DNA from: an uncultured Collinsella sp.
Lineage (GTDB): Bacteria > Actinomycetota > Coriobacteriia > Coriobacteriales > Coriobacteriaceae
Assembly: GCA_900549135.1 (NCBI GenBank)
Contig: URNI01000053.1
Span: 1-12,664, forward strand
Length of the DNA: 12,664 nt
Reading direction: 5' to 3'
The notes under the pieces are model-generated. The model did not search any database, was not told the origin of the DNA, and worked only from the letters and a program-made list of their open reading frames with translations. Numbering within the stretch: position 1 is the stretch's first letter; each line of letters opens with the position of its first letter. The position numbers and the translations under genes are program-made. Positions 12,401-12,664 of the stretch are shown here, in pieces.

Positions 12401-12664
12401 TTGAAGACTGTTCATGTTGCCGCTGGGATCATTCGCAAGGAAGGATCCGATGAGCTGCTTGCCGTGCAGCGCGGCTATGGCGACATGCAGGGACTTTGGG
12501 AGTTCCCCGGTGGCAAGCTCATGCGCGGCGAGACGCCCGAGGACGCTGTACGCCGCGAGCTCATGGAAGAGCTACGGGTCAAAGTCACCAACCTGCGCGA
12601 TTTTTACACCGTTGAGTACGACTACCCCGATTTTCATCTCTCCATGGAGTGCTACTACTGCTCG
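12401..12664 (+). CDS. Nudix hydrolase, MutT-like (3' end cut by window edge)
   Basis: The 88 visible residues start at a TTG preceded by GAGAGGA (6 nt spacing); no in-frame ATG or GTG lies nearby upstream. The Nudix box runs from GGKLMRGE (37-44) through TPEDAVRRELMEELRV (45-60). It keeps the metal-binding REL-x-EE core, but the usual Gly near its end is Arg59. LWEFPGG before the box and the N-terminal VHVAAGIIRK are typical of MutT-type (8-oxo-)dGTP diphosphatases, which cleanse oxidised nucleotides in the cytosol. The exact substrate cannot be told from this part, and other pyrophosphohydrolases share the motif. Confidence 0.9.
   Translation, partial: MKTVHVAAGIIRKEGSDELLAVQRGYGDMQGLWEFPGGKLMRGETPEDAVRRELMEELRVKVTNLRDFYTVEYDYPDFHLSMECYYCS

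Overview
The window looks like chromosomal DNA of a gut Coriobacteriia species, most likely Collinsella or a close relative. The reasons are its GC-rich housekeeping genes, a membrane-bound LuxR-type regulator of the kind common in that class, and intergenic DNA full of palindromic repeats and GC-rich hairpin terminators. The assignment is inferred from style and protein families, not from a database match.

Left (1-3960): a Mg2+-importing P-type ATPase (mgtA, minus strand) lacks only its last residues at the window edge. Its roughly 270-nt leader contains a 23-codon peptide ORF with a strong ribosome binding site, and its -35 box lies in a palindrome. Diverging from it is pyrE (orotate phosphoribosyltransferase), followed by a clear intrinsic terminator.

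Middle (3960-9240): a repeat-rich junction holds short repeats, a perfect 16-bp-arm palindrome, a 5'-truncated luxR fragment and two tandem hairpin units. Then comes a visibly AT-richer three-gene block on the minus strand. In transcription order it encodes (i) a membrane protein carrying two LuxR helix-turn-helix domains in a TM-HTH-TM-HTH layout, (ii) an ABC half-transporter with fused permease and ATPase, and (iii) a small Sec-exported protein whose start lies just after the transporter stop. About 120 nt of luxR tail plus double terminator occurs as a direct repeat on both sides of the block (4341-4462 and 8922-9044). This suggests a cassette acquired or duplicated by recombination. A 118-bp element with perfect 17-bp inverted ends follows.

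Right (9200-12664): a BceAB/MacB-like ABC pair (ATPase and FtsX-type permease, overlapping by 11 nt, minus strand) ends at a strong terminator. Diverging from it is a Nudix (MutT-like) hydrolase cut by the window end.

The best candidate for an undescribed system is the middle block: a membrane-tethered double-HTH regulator next to a fused ABC exporter and a secreted cysteine-containing small protein. It could be a peptide-signalling, antagonism or self-protection module. Its function is inference only.
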